Shown: in pieces, positions 1 to 9,204 of the stretch | How the letters are laid out: every line of letters starts with the position of its first letter | How positions within the stretch are numbered: position 1 is the first letter of the stretch | Origin: Usitatibacter sp035624355 | GTDB taxonomy: Bacteria > Pseudomonadota > Gammaproteobacteria > Burkholderiales > Usitatibacteraceae | NCBI GenBank assembly: GCA_035624355.1 | Contig: DASPRQ010000076.1 | Coordinates: forward strand, 1 to 64,000 | Direction of reading: 5' to 3' | Length of the DNA stretch: 64,000 bases | Position numbers and translations under genes: made by a program | The notes under the pieces: generated by a model | Database searches by the model: none | What the model was told of the DNA's origin: nothing | Seen by the model: only the letters and a program-made list of their open reading frames with translations

Positions 1-228
1 GGCGAGCGCGGCGGCTCCCCACGCGAAGAGCAGCCCCAGCACGTCGCCGAAGTTGTGCCCCGCGTCGGCGAGGAGCGCGAGGGAGTCGGCCTTCACGCCG
101 AACGCCACCTCCGCGATCACGAAGCCGATGTTCAACGCCACGCCGATGCCGAAGGCGCGCGTGGGGTCGATCGACCCGTGGCGCCCGTACGCGCGCCCCT
201 GGTAATGATCGTGCGAATCGGAGGACAT
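1..228 (-). CDS. CDF-family cation efflux transporter (CzcD-like), N-terminal part only
   Basis: The frame opens at the ATG at 226-228 and runs off the left edge, so only the first 76 residues are visible. After a short His-containing N-terminus (SHDHYQ) comes a membrane segment reading IGVALNIGFVIAEVAFG and then SLALLADAGHNFGDVLGL. The LLADAGHN motif with its Asp and His carries the metal-site residues of the cation diffusion facilitator family, which exports Zn2+, Co2+ or similar ions by proton antiport in the inner membrane. It starts 4 bases after the EamA transporter gene ends, so the two are probably co-transcribed. The substrate cannot be told from this fragment. Confidence 0.85.
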   Translation of the reverse strand, partial: MSSDSHDHYQGRAYGRHGSIDPTRAFGIGVALNIGFVIAEVAFGVKADSLALLADAGHNFGDVLGLLFAWGAAALA

Positions 229-232
229 GGCG

Positions 233-1276
233 CTAGCGGTGGGAATGCCGGTGGTGCGCGTCGGGGAAGTGCTCGTGGGAATGCGTCATCGCCTCGTGGC
301 GATGCCGGTGGGTGTGGCGGATGCCGGGCGCGACGGGAAAATCGTGCGCGTGGAGATGGTGCGCATAGTGCTCGTGCTCGTGTTCGTGCTCGATCGCCTC
401 GTGGAAGTGGCGGTGGACGTGGCGCTCCGTGAGGTGGACCCACACGCCGAGCGCCATGAGCACCGCCGCGGCGCCGAGGTTCCACGTGACCGGCTCGCGC
501 AGCAGCGCAAGGGAGATGATAGCGCCCGCGAACGGGGCCGTGGAGAAGTACGCCCCGGTGCGTGCCGTGCCGAGGTCGCGCAGCGCGCGCACGTACAGGA
601 CGAGGCTCAGGCCGTAGCTCGCGATGCCGAGCGCGGCGCCCGCGGCCGCGGCCCCCGGCGGCGGGAGTCGATCACCCGCCGCCAGCGCGAGGACGACGTT
701 CACCCCTCCCGCGGCGAGCCCCTTCGCCATCGCCACCTGCGTCGCGTCGGCGAGCGCGACCTTGCGCGTGAGGTTGTTGTCGAGCGCCCACGCGAGGCAG
801 GCGCCGAGGACGGCGAGCGAGGGCAGCAGCGATCCGGAATCCGCGCCTCGCGGCCAGGCGAGCAGCGCGGCACCCGCGGCGATGGCGAGCATCCCGAGCG
901 CGATGCGCCGGTCGAAATTCTCGCGGAACACGAGCCATGCGACGAGGGCCGTGAGCAGGCCCTCGGCGTTGAGGAGCAGCGACGCGGACGAAGCCGGCAT
1001 GCGCGCGAGCCCCCACAGCAGCAGCAGCGGGCCTGCGACGCCGCCGAGCGCGATGGCCGCGGCGAGCCACGGGACGTCGGAGCGCGCGAGCGCGGCGCGC
1101 TCGCCGCCCCCCGCGAGACGCCAGGCTGCGAGGCCCACGCCGGAGCCGAGATAGAGGATCCCCGCGAGCATCCACGGGCTCACGGGCCCGAGCAGCAGCT
1201 TCGCGACGGGCGTCCCCGCGCCGAAGAGCAGCGCCGCGAGCAGCGCCGCCGGGATGCCCGCGCCGAGCCGCCTCAA
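233..1276 (-). CDS. EamA/DMT-family transporter with histidine-rich C-terminal tail
   Basis: 347 residues with about ten hydrophobic segments in two EamA-type repeats, typical of drug/metabolite transporters of the inner membrane. From about residue 282 it carries a hydrophilic tail with about 23 histidines, including an EHEHEHEHYAHHLHAH run. Such tails usually bind divalent metals. The gene lies directly upstream of a CDF exporter, so a role in metal homeostasis is inferred. The start is TTG at 1276, overlapping the stop of a short upstream reading frame (TTGA), and there is no good Shine-Dalgarno sequence, so translational coupling is likely. An in-frame TAG upstream excludes a longer form. 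Substrate unknown. Confidence 0.8.
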   Translation of the reverse strand: MRRLGAGIPAALLAALLFGAGTPVAKLLLGPVSPWMLAGILYLGSGVGLAAWRLAGGGERAALARSDVPWLAAAIALGGVAGPLLLLWGLARMPASSASLLLNAEGLLTALVAWLVFRENFDRRIALGMLAIAAGAALLAWPRGADSGSLLPSLAVLGACLAWALDNNLTRKVALADATQVAMAKGLAAGGVNVVLALAAGDRLPPPGAAAAGAALGIASYGLSLVLYVRALRDLGTARTGAYFSTAPFAGAIISLALLREPVTWNLGAAAVLMALGVWVHLTERHVHRHFHEAIEHEHEHEHYAHHLHAHDFPVAPGIRHTHRHRHEAMTHSHEHFPDAHHRHSHR

Positions 1277-1380
1277 TTCACGCCCGAACCGACCCGATGG
1301 GGGCGAGACGCTCGCGTGCCCTCGTGGAACGCGGGGTCGTGCCGCCAGCCATGGAGGTCGTGGATCGCCATGGCCGCCAT
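1273..1380 (-). CDS. Short ORF, 35 aa, resembling the N-terminus of a DmeF-type CDF transporter; possible leader peptide
   Basis: ATG at 1380 (or an in-frame ATG at 1371). The peptide contains HDLHGWRHDPAFHEG and stops at a TGA overlapping the TTG start of the EamA transporter. From memory, the HDL-x-x-W-x-H-x-x-x-F pattern resembles the extreme N-terminus of DmeF-like cobalt/nickel CDF exporters, which makes it either a relic of such a gene or a His-rich leader peptide that couples translation to the transporter. It sits 30 bases after the methyltransferase gene on the same strand. That it is expressed is an inference from the overlap and composition only. Confidence 0.4.
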   Translation of the reverse strand: MAAMAIHDLHGWRHDPAFHEGTRASRPHRVGSGVN

Positions 1381-1410
1381 TCTAGGCGCGTCGCCCCGCG
1401 GCTGCGTCCG

Positions 1411-2028
1411 TCATGCCACCTCGGGAGGAGGGGGCCCCTTGGCGGCGATCACGGTGCGGAAGCGCTTCACCGTCGCGCCGGCGGCGGGGAACTCCTCGGT
1501 CGCGGCGTAACGGACTTCCCAGCCTGCGAACGCGGCATCGAGCTCCTCGGCCTTCCAAAGGCAATGCCCCGACGGATCGAACATGTCGAGGTAGGTCGTG
1601 CCCTCGACGAGGACGTTCACCGCCATCACGCCCCCGGGACGCACCCAACCCTGCCAGCGACGCAGGAGGCCGCGCGCCGTGCCGCAGTCGAAGAACATGA
1701 GCAGGCCGATGCAGACCACGGCGTCGAAGCGCCGCGCCGTGTCGAAGGTGCGCGCGTCGCATTCGCGCGCCTCGATCGCGAGGCCACCCGCCCGCGAGCG
1801 CGCCGCGAGGCTCTCGATGCCGGCGGGGCTCGCGTCGATCGCGAGCACCTCGCAGCCGCGCAAAGCCGCCGCCATCGCGAGGTTGCCCATGCCGCATCCG
1901 AGGTCGAGGACGCGGCCCGACAGATGCGGCAACACGACTCGCTCGAAGGGATTGAGCGCCAGGTCGCCGTTGCGGGCCTGTCGCTGGAACTGGGTGTCGA
2001 AGAACTCGACGGACCGGTTGGCGATCAC
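1411..2028 (-). CDS. Class I SAM-dependent methyltransferase
   Basis: 205 residues. The SAM-binding motif I is VLDLGCGMGN at about residues 40-49, followed by an acidic motif II (VLAIDASP) near residue 60 and a post-I region FDAVVCIGLLMFF. The size and layout match small Rossmann-fold methyltransferases of the TehB/UbiE type, but nothing fixes the substrate. The start is GTG at 2028. It is the first gene of a minus-strand group with the short leader, EamA and CDF genes, so it may be co-transcribed with metal efflux. An FNR-like sequence at 2085-2098 lies 63.5 bp upstream of the start. Confidence 0.75.
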   Translation of the reverse strand: MIANRSVEFFDTQFQRQARNGDLALNPFERVVLPHLSGRVLDLGCGMGNLAMAAALRGCEVLAIDASPAGIESLAARSRAGGLAIEARECDARTFDTARRFDAVVCIGLLMFFDCGTARGLLRRWQGWVRPGGVMAVNVLVEGTTYLDMFDPSGHCLWKAEELDAAFAGWEVRYAATEEFPAAGATVKRFRTVIAAKGPPPPEVA

Positions 2029-2084
2029 TCCGCGAGCATACCGGCAAATGAAACCGGGGCGGCGCCCTCCCCGCTCCCCGGCTT

Positions 2085-2098
2085 TTGATCGCGGTCAG
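2085..2098. promoter_or_regulatory. FNR-like box, degenerate right half
   Basis: TTGATCGCGGTCAG. The left half-site matches the FNR consensus TTGAT, and the right half differs at the last base. It lies between the divergent methyltransferase (63.5 bp from its GTG) and the cytochrome c gene (111.5 bp from its ATG). Confidence 0.45.
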
Positions 2099-2202
2099 CT
2101 GCGCAGCCTCCAGCGCCGAGGATGATGATTTCCTCCGCATGGAAGGCCGACCGAGGGGAGGGCACGCACGACGTGCCTTCCCCTCCGGAAAAGGAGATCG
2201 AA

Positions 2203-2598
2203 ATGCATGGGATCAGGTGGTACTACATCGTCGCGGCGGCTTGCCTGGCGCTGCCCGGGGCGTCGGGGGAATCCCTCGCACAGGGCATGATGGGACAGGG
2301 GATGGGCCCGGGGATGATGGGCGGTGGCATGGGCCCCGGAATGATGGGTGCCTATGGGCAGCAGCCCGGTCGCGAAGGACAGGCGCCGGGCGAGCTCGAC
2401 ACTCCGCAGGGCCGCGCCTACGCCTCCGCCTGCGCGCAATGCCACGCGCTGCCGGATCCGCGGCAGCACGACGCGCGGCAATGGCCGGCGGTGGTCGCGC
2501 GCATGGAGACGTACATGCGCAACGCGCACGTTGGAGTGCCGGATCCGGGAACGATCAAGGAAATCGAGTCGTTCCTGGAAAGCCACGCGCGCGGCTAG
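2203..2598 (+). CDS. Small periplasmic monohaem cytochrome c with Met/Gly-rich N-terminus
   Basis: 131 residues. A signal peptide (to about residue 27, ending SLAQ) exports it to the periplasm. Residues 28-49 carry eight methionines in GMM/GMG repeats, a composition seen in copper-binding proteins. A single CAQCH haem motif is at 77-81, with METYM near residues 101-105 offering an axial Met. The ATG at 2203 is chosen because AAAAGGAG lies just before it, although the frame opens further upstream. Likely an electron carrier, or a haem protein tied to copper supply. The nearby copper ATPase and cbb3 oxidase genes fit either. Confidence 0.75.
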   Translation: MHGIRWYYIVAAACLALPGASGESLAQGMMGQGMGPGMMGGGMGPGMMGAYGQQPGREGQAPGELDTPQGRAYASACAQCHALPDPRQHDARQWPAVVARMETYMRNAHVGVPDPGTIKEIESFLESHARG

Positions 2599-2623
2599 GG
2601 ACGCTCGCCGGGCGTCGGCCCGA

Positions 2624-3016
2624 TCAGAGTGCCTCGAGCACGCGCTCGAGGCGCTGGCGCACCTCGCCCGCGATGGGGGCGATCTCGGGACGCTCGGTGA
2701 GCTTGAGCACCGCCTTCGGATCCATGATGTCCACGCGCGTGGTCCCGTCGCCCTGCTCGCGCACGACGACGTTGCAGGGCAGCAGCGTGCCGATCTCGGG
2801 CTCGGCCTCGAGGGCGCGGTGGGCGAACTGCGGATTGCAGGCGCCGAGGATCACGTAGGGGCGCATGTCCTGCCCGAGCTTCTTCTTGAGCGTGGCGGCC
2901 ACGTCGATCGTGGTGAGCACGCCGAAGCCTTCCCTGGCGAGGGCGTCGGTCGCCTTGCGGATCGTCTCGTCGTAGCTCGACCTCACGGTCTTGCCGAATG
3001 CGTAGGTGCCGGGCAT
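2624..3016 (-). CDS. DUF302 domain protein
   Basis: 130 residues starting at an ATG. The sequence shows the features of DUF302: an N-terminal strand-helix with YDETIRKATDALAREGFGVLTTIDV, then GACNPQFAHRALEAEPEIGTLLPCNVVV in the middle with a conserved Cys-Asn pair, and VDIMDP near the C-terminus. No signal peptide is evident, so it is probably cytosolic. Its biochemical function is unknown. In other bacteria such proteins often lie beside respiratory or sulfur-oxidation genes. It is convergent with the cytochrome c gene. Confidence 0.8.
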   Translation of the reverse strand: MPGTYAFGKTVRSSYDETIRKATDALAREGFGVLTTIDVAATLKKKLGQDMRPYVILGACNPQFAHRALEAEPEIGTLLPCNVVVREQGDGTTRVDIMDPKAVLKLTERPEIAPIAGEVRQRLERVLEAL

Positions 3017-3112
3017 GGATCGATTCCTTCGTGCGTGAGAACGACAGTGTGAGCCATTTCGCGGCGTTCGCGAGGCGCCGCGCTCGCGGCCCGGGCAGGC
3101 GCGCGGCGGGAC

Positions 3113-4735
3113 CTAGCCCGCGTCGAGCTCCCGCCGCACCAGGTCCGCCGCCTTCTCGCCGATCATGAGGGTCGGCACGTTCGTGTTGCTCGCGACGAGC
3201 ATCGGCATCACCGACGCATCGACGACCCGCAGCCCGCCCAACCCGCGCACGCGAAGCTGCGCGTCCACGACGGCGTTGCGCCCCTCGCCCATCCGGCACG
3301 TGCCGGAGAAGTGCCAGCACGTCTGGCCCGTCGCGCGCGCGTAATCGAGCAGCTCCTCGTCGGTGGCGACCTCGCCCCCCGGACGCGTCTCGCGCACGAC
3401 GAGGCGCCGGAGCGCGGGCTGCTCGGCGATCCGGCGCACTGCCTTCAGCAGCAGGACGATCACTTCCCGGTCCACGGGATGGCTCAGGTAGCTCGCGCGG
3501 ATCCGGGGCTGCACGCGCGCGTCGGGCGACTGCGCGTGCAGGCTCCCGCGGGATTCCGGATAGAGGAAGTAGCCGCCGATGTGGAAGCCCGAATAGGGAT
3601 CGACCCCGGTCTCGAGGCTCGTCGAATAGCGGCTCGCGCCCGAGATGAGCGCGCTCTGCAGGCGCACGTCCGGATACGCGAGGCCCGGGCGGGTGCGCAC
3701 GAACGCGAGCGCGGTGAGCGAGGTGGTGGCGAAGAGACCCTCGCGGAACGCGAGGTAGCGCACGAGCGACCTCACGAGGAAAGCGCGGCTGCGCAGCAGG
3801 TCGTTCACCGTGACGGGCTCGCGGCACTCGAAGGTGATCCGCGGCATCAGGTGGTCCTGCAGGTTCTCGCCTACGCCCGGAAGGTGCTGCACGACCGGGA
3901 TTCCGAGCTCCTGGAGCCTCTGCGCGTCGCCCACGCCGGAGAGCTCCAGCAGCTGCGGCGAGCGCAGCGCTCCGGCGCAGAGCAGGACCTCGCGCCGGGC
4001 CTTCGCCTCGCGGACCTCGTCGCCGACCCGGTAGCGGACCCCCGTCGCCCGGAGGCCCTCGAAGGCGATCCTCTCGGCCACCGCGTTCGTGACGACGTGA
4101 AGGTTGGACCGGCCGCGCGCGGGATGCAGATAGGCGGTCGCGGCGCTGCAGCGCATCCCGCCGCGCACGTTGAGCTGCAGCGGCGCCGAGCCCTCGGCGA
4201 GCCGCCCGTTGTAGTCGGGCGTCCTCGGGTACCCGGCCTGGGCGCAGGCTTCGAGGAACGCGTCGGTCACGGGGTCTCCTTTCACCTCCGTGACTCCCAC
4301 GGGGCCGCCCACGCCCCGATAGTCGGGATCGCCGAACCGGCAATCCTCGAGCTTCCTGAAATAGGGCAGGACGTCGGCGTAGCCCCACCCGGGGCAGCCG
4401 CGTTCGCGCCACTCGTCGTACTTCGCCGGGTGGCCGCGGACGTACACCATGGCGTTCACCGAGCTCGATCCGCCCAGCACCCGCCCCGTGGGCCAGTAGA
4501 GGGAGTTGCCCTTGAGCTCCGGCTCCGGCTCGGTGCTCGCCGGCCAGAGGAGGTCCGGGTTGCCCAGGACCTTGCCGACGCCCAGGGGCACCCGGATCCA
4601 CAGCTTCCGGTCCGATCCGCCCGCTTCGAGGAGCAGGACGCGCCGCCGGCCGTCCTCGCTCAGCCGGTTGGCGAGCACGCATCCGGCCGAGCCCGCCCCC
4701 ACGATGACGACGTCGTATTCGGGTGTGGTTCCCAT
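3113..4735 (-). CDS. GMC-family FAD oxidoreductase (choline dehydrogenase-like)
   Basis: 540 residues, the usual length for bacterial GMC enzymes. The N-terminal FAD-binding motif VVIVGAGSAGCVLANRL is at about 9-25. The first GMC signature region (GGSSSVNAMVYVRGHP) and the second (GALRSPQLLELSGVG) follow, and the catalytic His lies in CWHFSGTCRMG near residue 470. Family members oxidise alcohols such as choline or polyethylene glycol, but the substrate cannot be inferred here. It lies 38 bases downstream of the copper ATPase on the same strand, so co-transcription is possible although no functional link is obvious. Confidence 0.88.
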   Translation of the reverse strand: MGTTPEYDVVIVGAGSAGCVLANRLSEDGRRRVLLLEAGGSDRKLWIRVPLGVGKVLGNPDLLWPASTEPEPELKGNSLYWPTGRVLGGSSSVNAMVYVRGHPAKYDEWRERGCPGWGYADVLPYFRKLEDCRFGDPDYRGVGGPVGVTEVKGDPVTDAFLEACAQAGYPRTPDYNGRLAEGSAPLQLNVRGGMRCSAATAYLHPARGRSNLHVVTNAVAERIAFEGLRATGVRYRVGDEVREAKARREVLLCAGALRSPQLLELSGVGDAQRLQELGIPVVQHLPGVGENLQDHLMPRITFECREPVTVNDLLRSRAFLVRSLVRYLAFREGLFATTSLTALAFVRTRPGLAYPDVRLQSALISGASRYSTSLETGVDPYSGFHIGGYFLYPESRGSLHAQSPDARVQPRIRASYLSHPVDREVIVLLLKAVRRIAEQPALRRLVVRETRPGGEVATDEELLDYARATGQTCWHFSGTCRMGEGRNAVVDAQLRVRGLGGLRVVDASVMPMLVASNTNVPTLMIGEKAADLVRRELDAG

Positions 4736-4773
4736 GCGATGCGCCGCGCCTGCCGCGCACGGGCGAGGCCGCG

Positions 4774-6978
<2,205 letters not shown>

Positions 6979-6989
6979 GGCCGACAGCC

Positions 6990-7190
6990 TCAGGCGGCAG
7001 CCACCGGCGTGTAGCCCGCCTCCCGGATCGCCTCCACGAATTCCGTCGCCGGATGCGTGCTGGTGATGCGCACGCGCCTGGCGGTGAGGTCCACCTCGCA
7101 CCGGCTCGCGCCATCCACGTCCTTCACCGCGCGGGTGATGGTGGAGACGCAATGGTTGCAGGTCATGTCGTTCACGGTAAGCTGGATCAT
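6990..7190 (-). CDS. copZ: CopZ-like copper chaperone (HMA domain)
   Basis: 66 residues forming one heavy-metal-associated domain, with the Cu+-binding motif MTCNHC near the N-terminus and the typical C-terminal GYTP. It should carry Cu+ in the cytosol to the ATPase encoded just downstream. The ATG at 7190 is preceded by AGGAG at a good distance, so it is preferred over an upstream ATG at 7214. An FNR box at 7271-7284, 87.5 bp upstream, suggests that copper trafficking is induced at low oxygen, which would fit supply to the cbb3 oxidase. Confidence 0.88.
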   Translation of the reverse strand: MIQLTVNDMTCNHCVSTITRAVKDVDGASRCEVDLTARRVRITSTHPATEFVEAIREAGYTPVAAA

Positions 7191-7270
7191 CGCTCGCTCC
7201 TGTTCGGGTCTCATGGGCTCATTCTGAGCCCTCCCGGAGGAAAAGGTCGCCCAACGCGCGACACCCGCGC

Positions 7271-7284
7271 TTGACGGCGGTCAA
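7271..7284. promoter_or_regulatory. FNR box between copZ and a secreted-protein gene
   Basis: TTGACGGCGGTCAA matches TTGAY-N4-RTCAA. Its centre is 87.5 bp from the copZ start and 88.5 bp from the start of the divergent gene at 7366, almost perfectly symmetric. Both genes have Shine-Dalgarno sequences, as expected for leaders of about 46 bases. Confidence 0.75.
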
Positions 7285-7365
7285 TGGTCGTCGCCGCGGG
7301 GCTCCTAGAGTGGGACATCTCGCATCCGGTTTGCGTGCGGCGCACGCCGCGAGGAGGAGTTGAAG

Positions 7366-7845
7366 ATGGGGACCGGGAACGCGTACGTCAAGCCCGGAAG
7401 GGCCTGGGCGGCATGCATCGCGGCGGCGGCCTTCGCTCTGCTCGCGGCTGGTGGAGCCCAGGCGCAGGTCCCGGGCCAGAAGACGGTGGACGGCGTGGTA
7501 TTCGACGTCGGCATCGCTTCGGCGGCGCAGATCAGCGCGCTGCCGCCGGGCAGCCTGGGCGCAGAGGCGCCCGGGCCGTCCGAGAAAGGGAAGGACCACC
7601 TCGTCGTCGCGCTCTCCGAGGCGGCGAGCGGCCAGCGCATCGTGAACGCCCGCGTCACCGTGAACGTCGCGCGCATGGGCATGGACGGGGTGCGACGCAC
7701 CCTCGAGCGCATGGACGTCGCCGGCGCGACGAGCTGGGGAGGCTACTTCGACCTTCACACGCCCGGCTCCTACCGGATCCACCTCGTGGCGATTCTGCCG
7801 GGCCGCGCCCCCGTCGTCGCGGACTTCGAATACCGGAACGAGTAG
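7366..7845 (+). CDS. Exported protein of unknown function (YtkA/FixH-like fold suspected)
   Basis: 159 residues. A cleavable signal peptide ends at about GGAQAQ, so it is periplasmic. The mature part is predicted beta-rich, with KDHLVVALSEAASGQRIVNARVTVNVARMG and a C-terminal GGYFDLHTPGSYRIHLVAILPGR, resembling a single Ig-like domain of the YtkA/FixH type. No cysteine or haem motif is present. The ATG at 7366 follows GAGGAGGAG; a TTG at 7360 is possible but too close to it. It diverges from copZ across a shared FNR box, so a periplasmic role in copper or oxidase maturation is a reasonable inference. Confidence 0.65.
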   Translation: MGTGNAYVKPGRAWAACIAAAAFALLAAGGAQAQVPGQKTVDGVVFDVGIASAAQISALPPGSLGAEAPGPSEKGKDHLVVALSEAASGQRIVNARVTVNVARMGMDGVRRTLERMDVAGATSWGGYFDLHTPGSYRIHLVAILPGRAPVVADFEYRNE

Positions 7846-7960
7846 CGAACCGAACCGCGGCCGGCGCGATCCAACGCATTCGAGGTGACGGCCACGCGGT
7901 ACGGGCCCGGCGCAGGCGCCGGCCCGTGGGATGGCGTGTCGATTCCCGAGCGTACGCGAG

Positions 7961-7977
7961 CTTAAGACCCCCTTAAG
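7961..7977 (+). promoter_or_regulatory. PmrA-box-like site CTTAAG-N5-CTTAAG
   Basis: CTTAAGACCCCCTTAAG, two CTTAAG half-sites separated by five bases. This equals the known binding pattern (C/T)TTAA(G/T)-N5-(C/T)TTAA(G/T) of PmrA/BasR and QseB-like OmpR-family regulators. It is centred 68 bp upstream of the ATG at 8037, a plausible activator position. In such GC-rich DNA a chance match is unlikely. No pmrAB-like pair is encoded in the window. Confidence 0.6.
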
Positions 7978-8036
7978 CCGCGGCGCCCACGATGCCAGCG
8001 TGGCAATCCAGATCAACCCACGATGGAGGCATCGAC

Positions 8037-8453
8037 ATGAAGACCATTCTGGCAGCATCGGCCGGCGTCCTCGCGCTGGCCCTCGCGCTCCCCGCCGGCG
8101 CCACGGCGCTCCCGGAAGCGCAGACCGAGAACGGCATCACTTACGTGAGCGGCGGCATCGGGCACGACGAGGCCACGGCCATGAGGGCCGCGGAGAAGAA
8201 CTACCCGCTGAGCCTGGTGTTTTCCGCGGGCAAGGACAACGAGTTCCTCGCCGACCTCAAGGTGCAGATCAAGAACAAGGAAGGCAAGGTCGTCCTGAGC
8301 GAGGCGTCCCAGGGGCCGATCATGCTCGTGAAGCTTCCGGCGGGACGCTACACCCTCGAGGTCACGCGCCACGACGGCAAGACCGAGCATCGGACGGTGG
8401 AAGTGACGGCCATGGGGCACCGGCAGGTCGCGTTCCACTGGCCGACCGCCTGA
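8037..8453 (+). CDS. Exported carboxypeptidase-regulatory-like domain protein
   Basis: 138 residues. A signal peptide ends near residue 22 (PAGATA). The mature part is predicted as a small beta-sandwich, with KVQIKNKEGKVVLSEA followed by LVKLPAGRYTLEVTRHDGKTEHRTVEV, the pattern of carboxypeptidase regulatory-like/Ig-like domains. There is no catalytic motif, so it is likely a periplasmic binding or envelope protein. The ATG at 8037 follows GGAGG. A PmrA-type box at 7961-7977 suggests control by an OmpR-family envelope-stress regulator rather than by FNR. Confidence 0.65.
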   Translation: MKTILAASAGVLALALALPAGATALPEAQTENGITYVSGGIGHDEATAMRAAEKNYPLSLVFSAGKDNEFLADLKVQIKNKEGKVVLSEASQGPIMLVKLPAGRYTLEVTRHDGKTEHRTVEVTAMGHRQVAFHWPTA

Positions 8454-8507
8454 CCTGAGGAGGGACGTCGGCGCGCGGGCGGGATCGCCTCGCGCCGGCG
8501 CCCGCGT

Positions 8508-9203
8508 TCAGGCGATGCAGTGCCAGCCGGCGAGCACGGCCTCGCGCAGGCCGGGCACGCGCGCGATGCCGGCGACGCCGAGCGCAATGATCAGGATGCC
8601 CGCCACCCGGCGGACCCACGGGGCGCGGCGCAGCGCCACGAGGCGCTGGGCGGCCAGCCCCGCTGCGAGCAGGTTGGGCAGCGTTCCGAGTCCGAACGCG
8701 CCCATCACCAGGGCGCCCTGCGCCGGCCCGCCGCTCGCCGCGGCGAGCACGAGCATGCTGTAGACGAGCCCGCAGGGGATCCAGCCCCAGGCGAGCCCCG
8801 CGCCGAGCGCCTTGGCGGTCGAGTCCACGGGAAGCATGCGGCGCGCGAACGGCTCGATGCGGCGCCAGAGCGGCCGGCCCGCCGCCTCGACGCGCAGCAT
8901 GATGCGTCCCCAGCCGGCCACGTACAGGCCCAGCAGGAGCATCGCGACGTTGGCGAGGAGGAACAGCGCCACCTGCGCGTCCAGCCAGGCCCCGCCCGCG
9001 TACGCGAGGCTGCCCACGAAGCCGGCGACGGCCCCCGCGGCGGCGTAGGCCGCGATGCGCCCGCCGTTGTAGGCGAGCTGGCGCGCGAGCGCGGGGCCGC
9101 GCGCCTCGAGCGCGAGCGTGCCCACGATGCCGCCGCACATGCCGACGCAATGCACTCCGCCCAGCAGGCCCGCGGCGAGCGCGGCCGCGACGAGCGCCGG
9201 CAT
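8508..9203 (-). CDS. TauE/SafE-family (UreH/CcdA-like) membrane protein
   Basis: 231 residues with about six hydrophobic segments. The N-terminal motif GGVHCVGMCGGIVG is the signature of the sulfite exporter TauE/SafE subgroup that is typically encoded beside cbb3 oxidase maturation genes. Its role there is unproven, but copper delivery or thiol transfer has been proposed for related proteins. It begins two bases after the hemN stop and is therefore co-transcribed with hemN, which supports a role in haem or copper oxidase biogenesis. The name sulfite exporter should not be taken literally. Confidence 0.8.
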   Translation of the reverse strand: MPALVAAALAAGLLGGVHCVGMCGGIVGTLALEARGPALARQLAYNGGRIAAYAAAGAVAGFVGSLAYAGGAWLDAQVALFLLANVAMLLLGLYVAGWGRIMLRVEAAGRPLWRRIEPFARRMLPVDSTAKALGAGLAWGWIPCGLVYSMLVLAAASGGPAQGALVMGAFGLGTLPNLLAAGLAAQRLVALRRAPWVRRVAGILIIALGVAGIARVPGLREAVLAGWHCIA

Positions 9204-9204
9204 C

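Noticed and set aside
8469..8497. CGGCGCG/CGCGCCG hairpin as a terminator between 8453 and 8508
   Set aside because: Such repeats are frequent by chance in this base composition, the loop is long (15 bases), and there is no T-run.
8508..9203. Sulfite exporter function
   Set aside because: The GGVHCVGMCGG subgroup travels with cbb3 and hemN genes; nothing in the window concerns sulfite.
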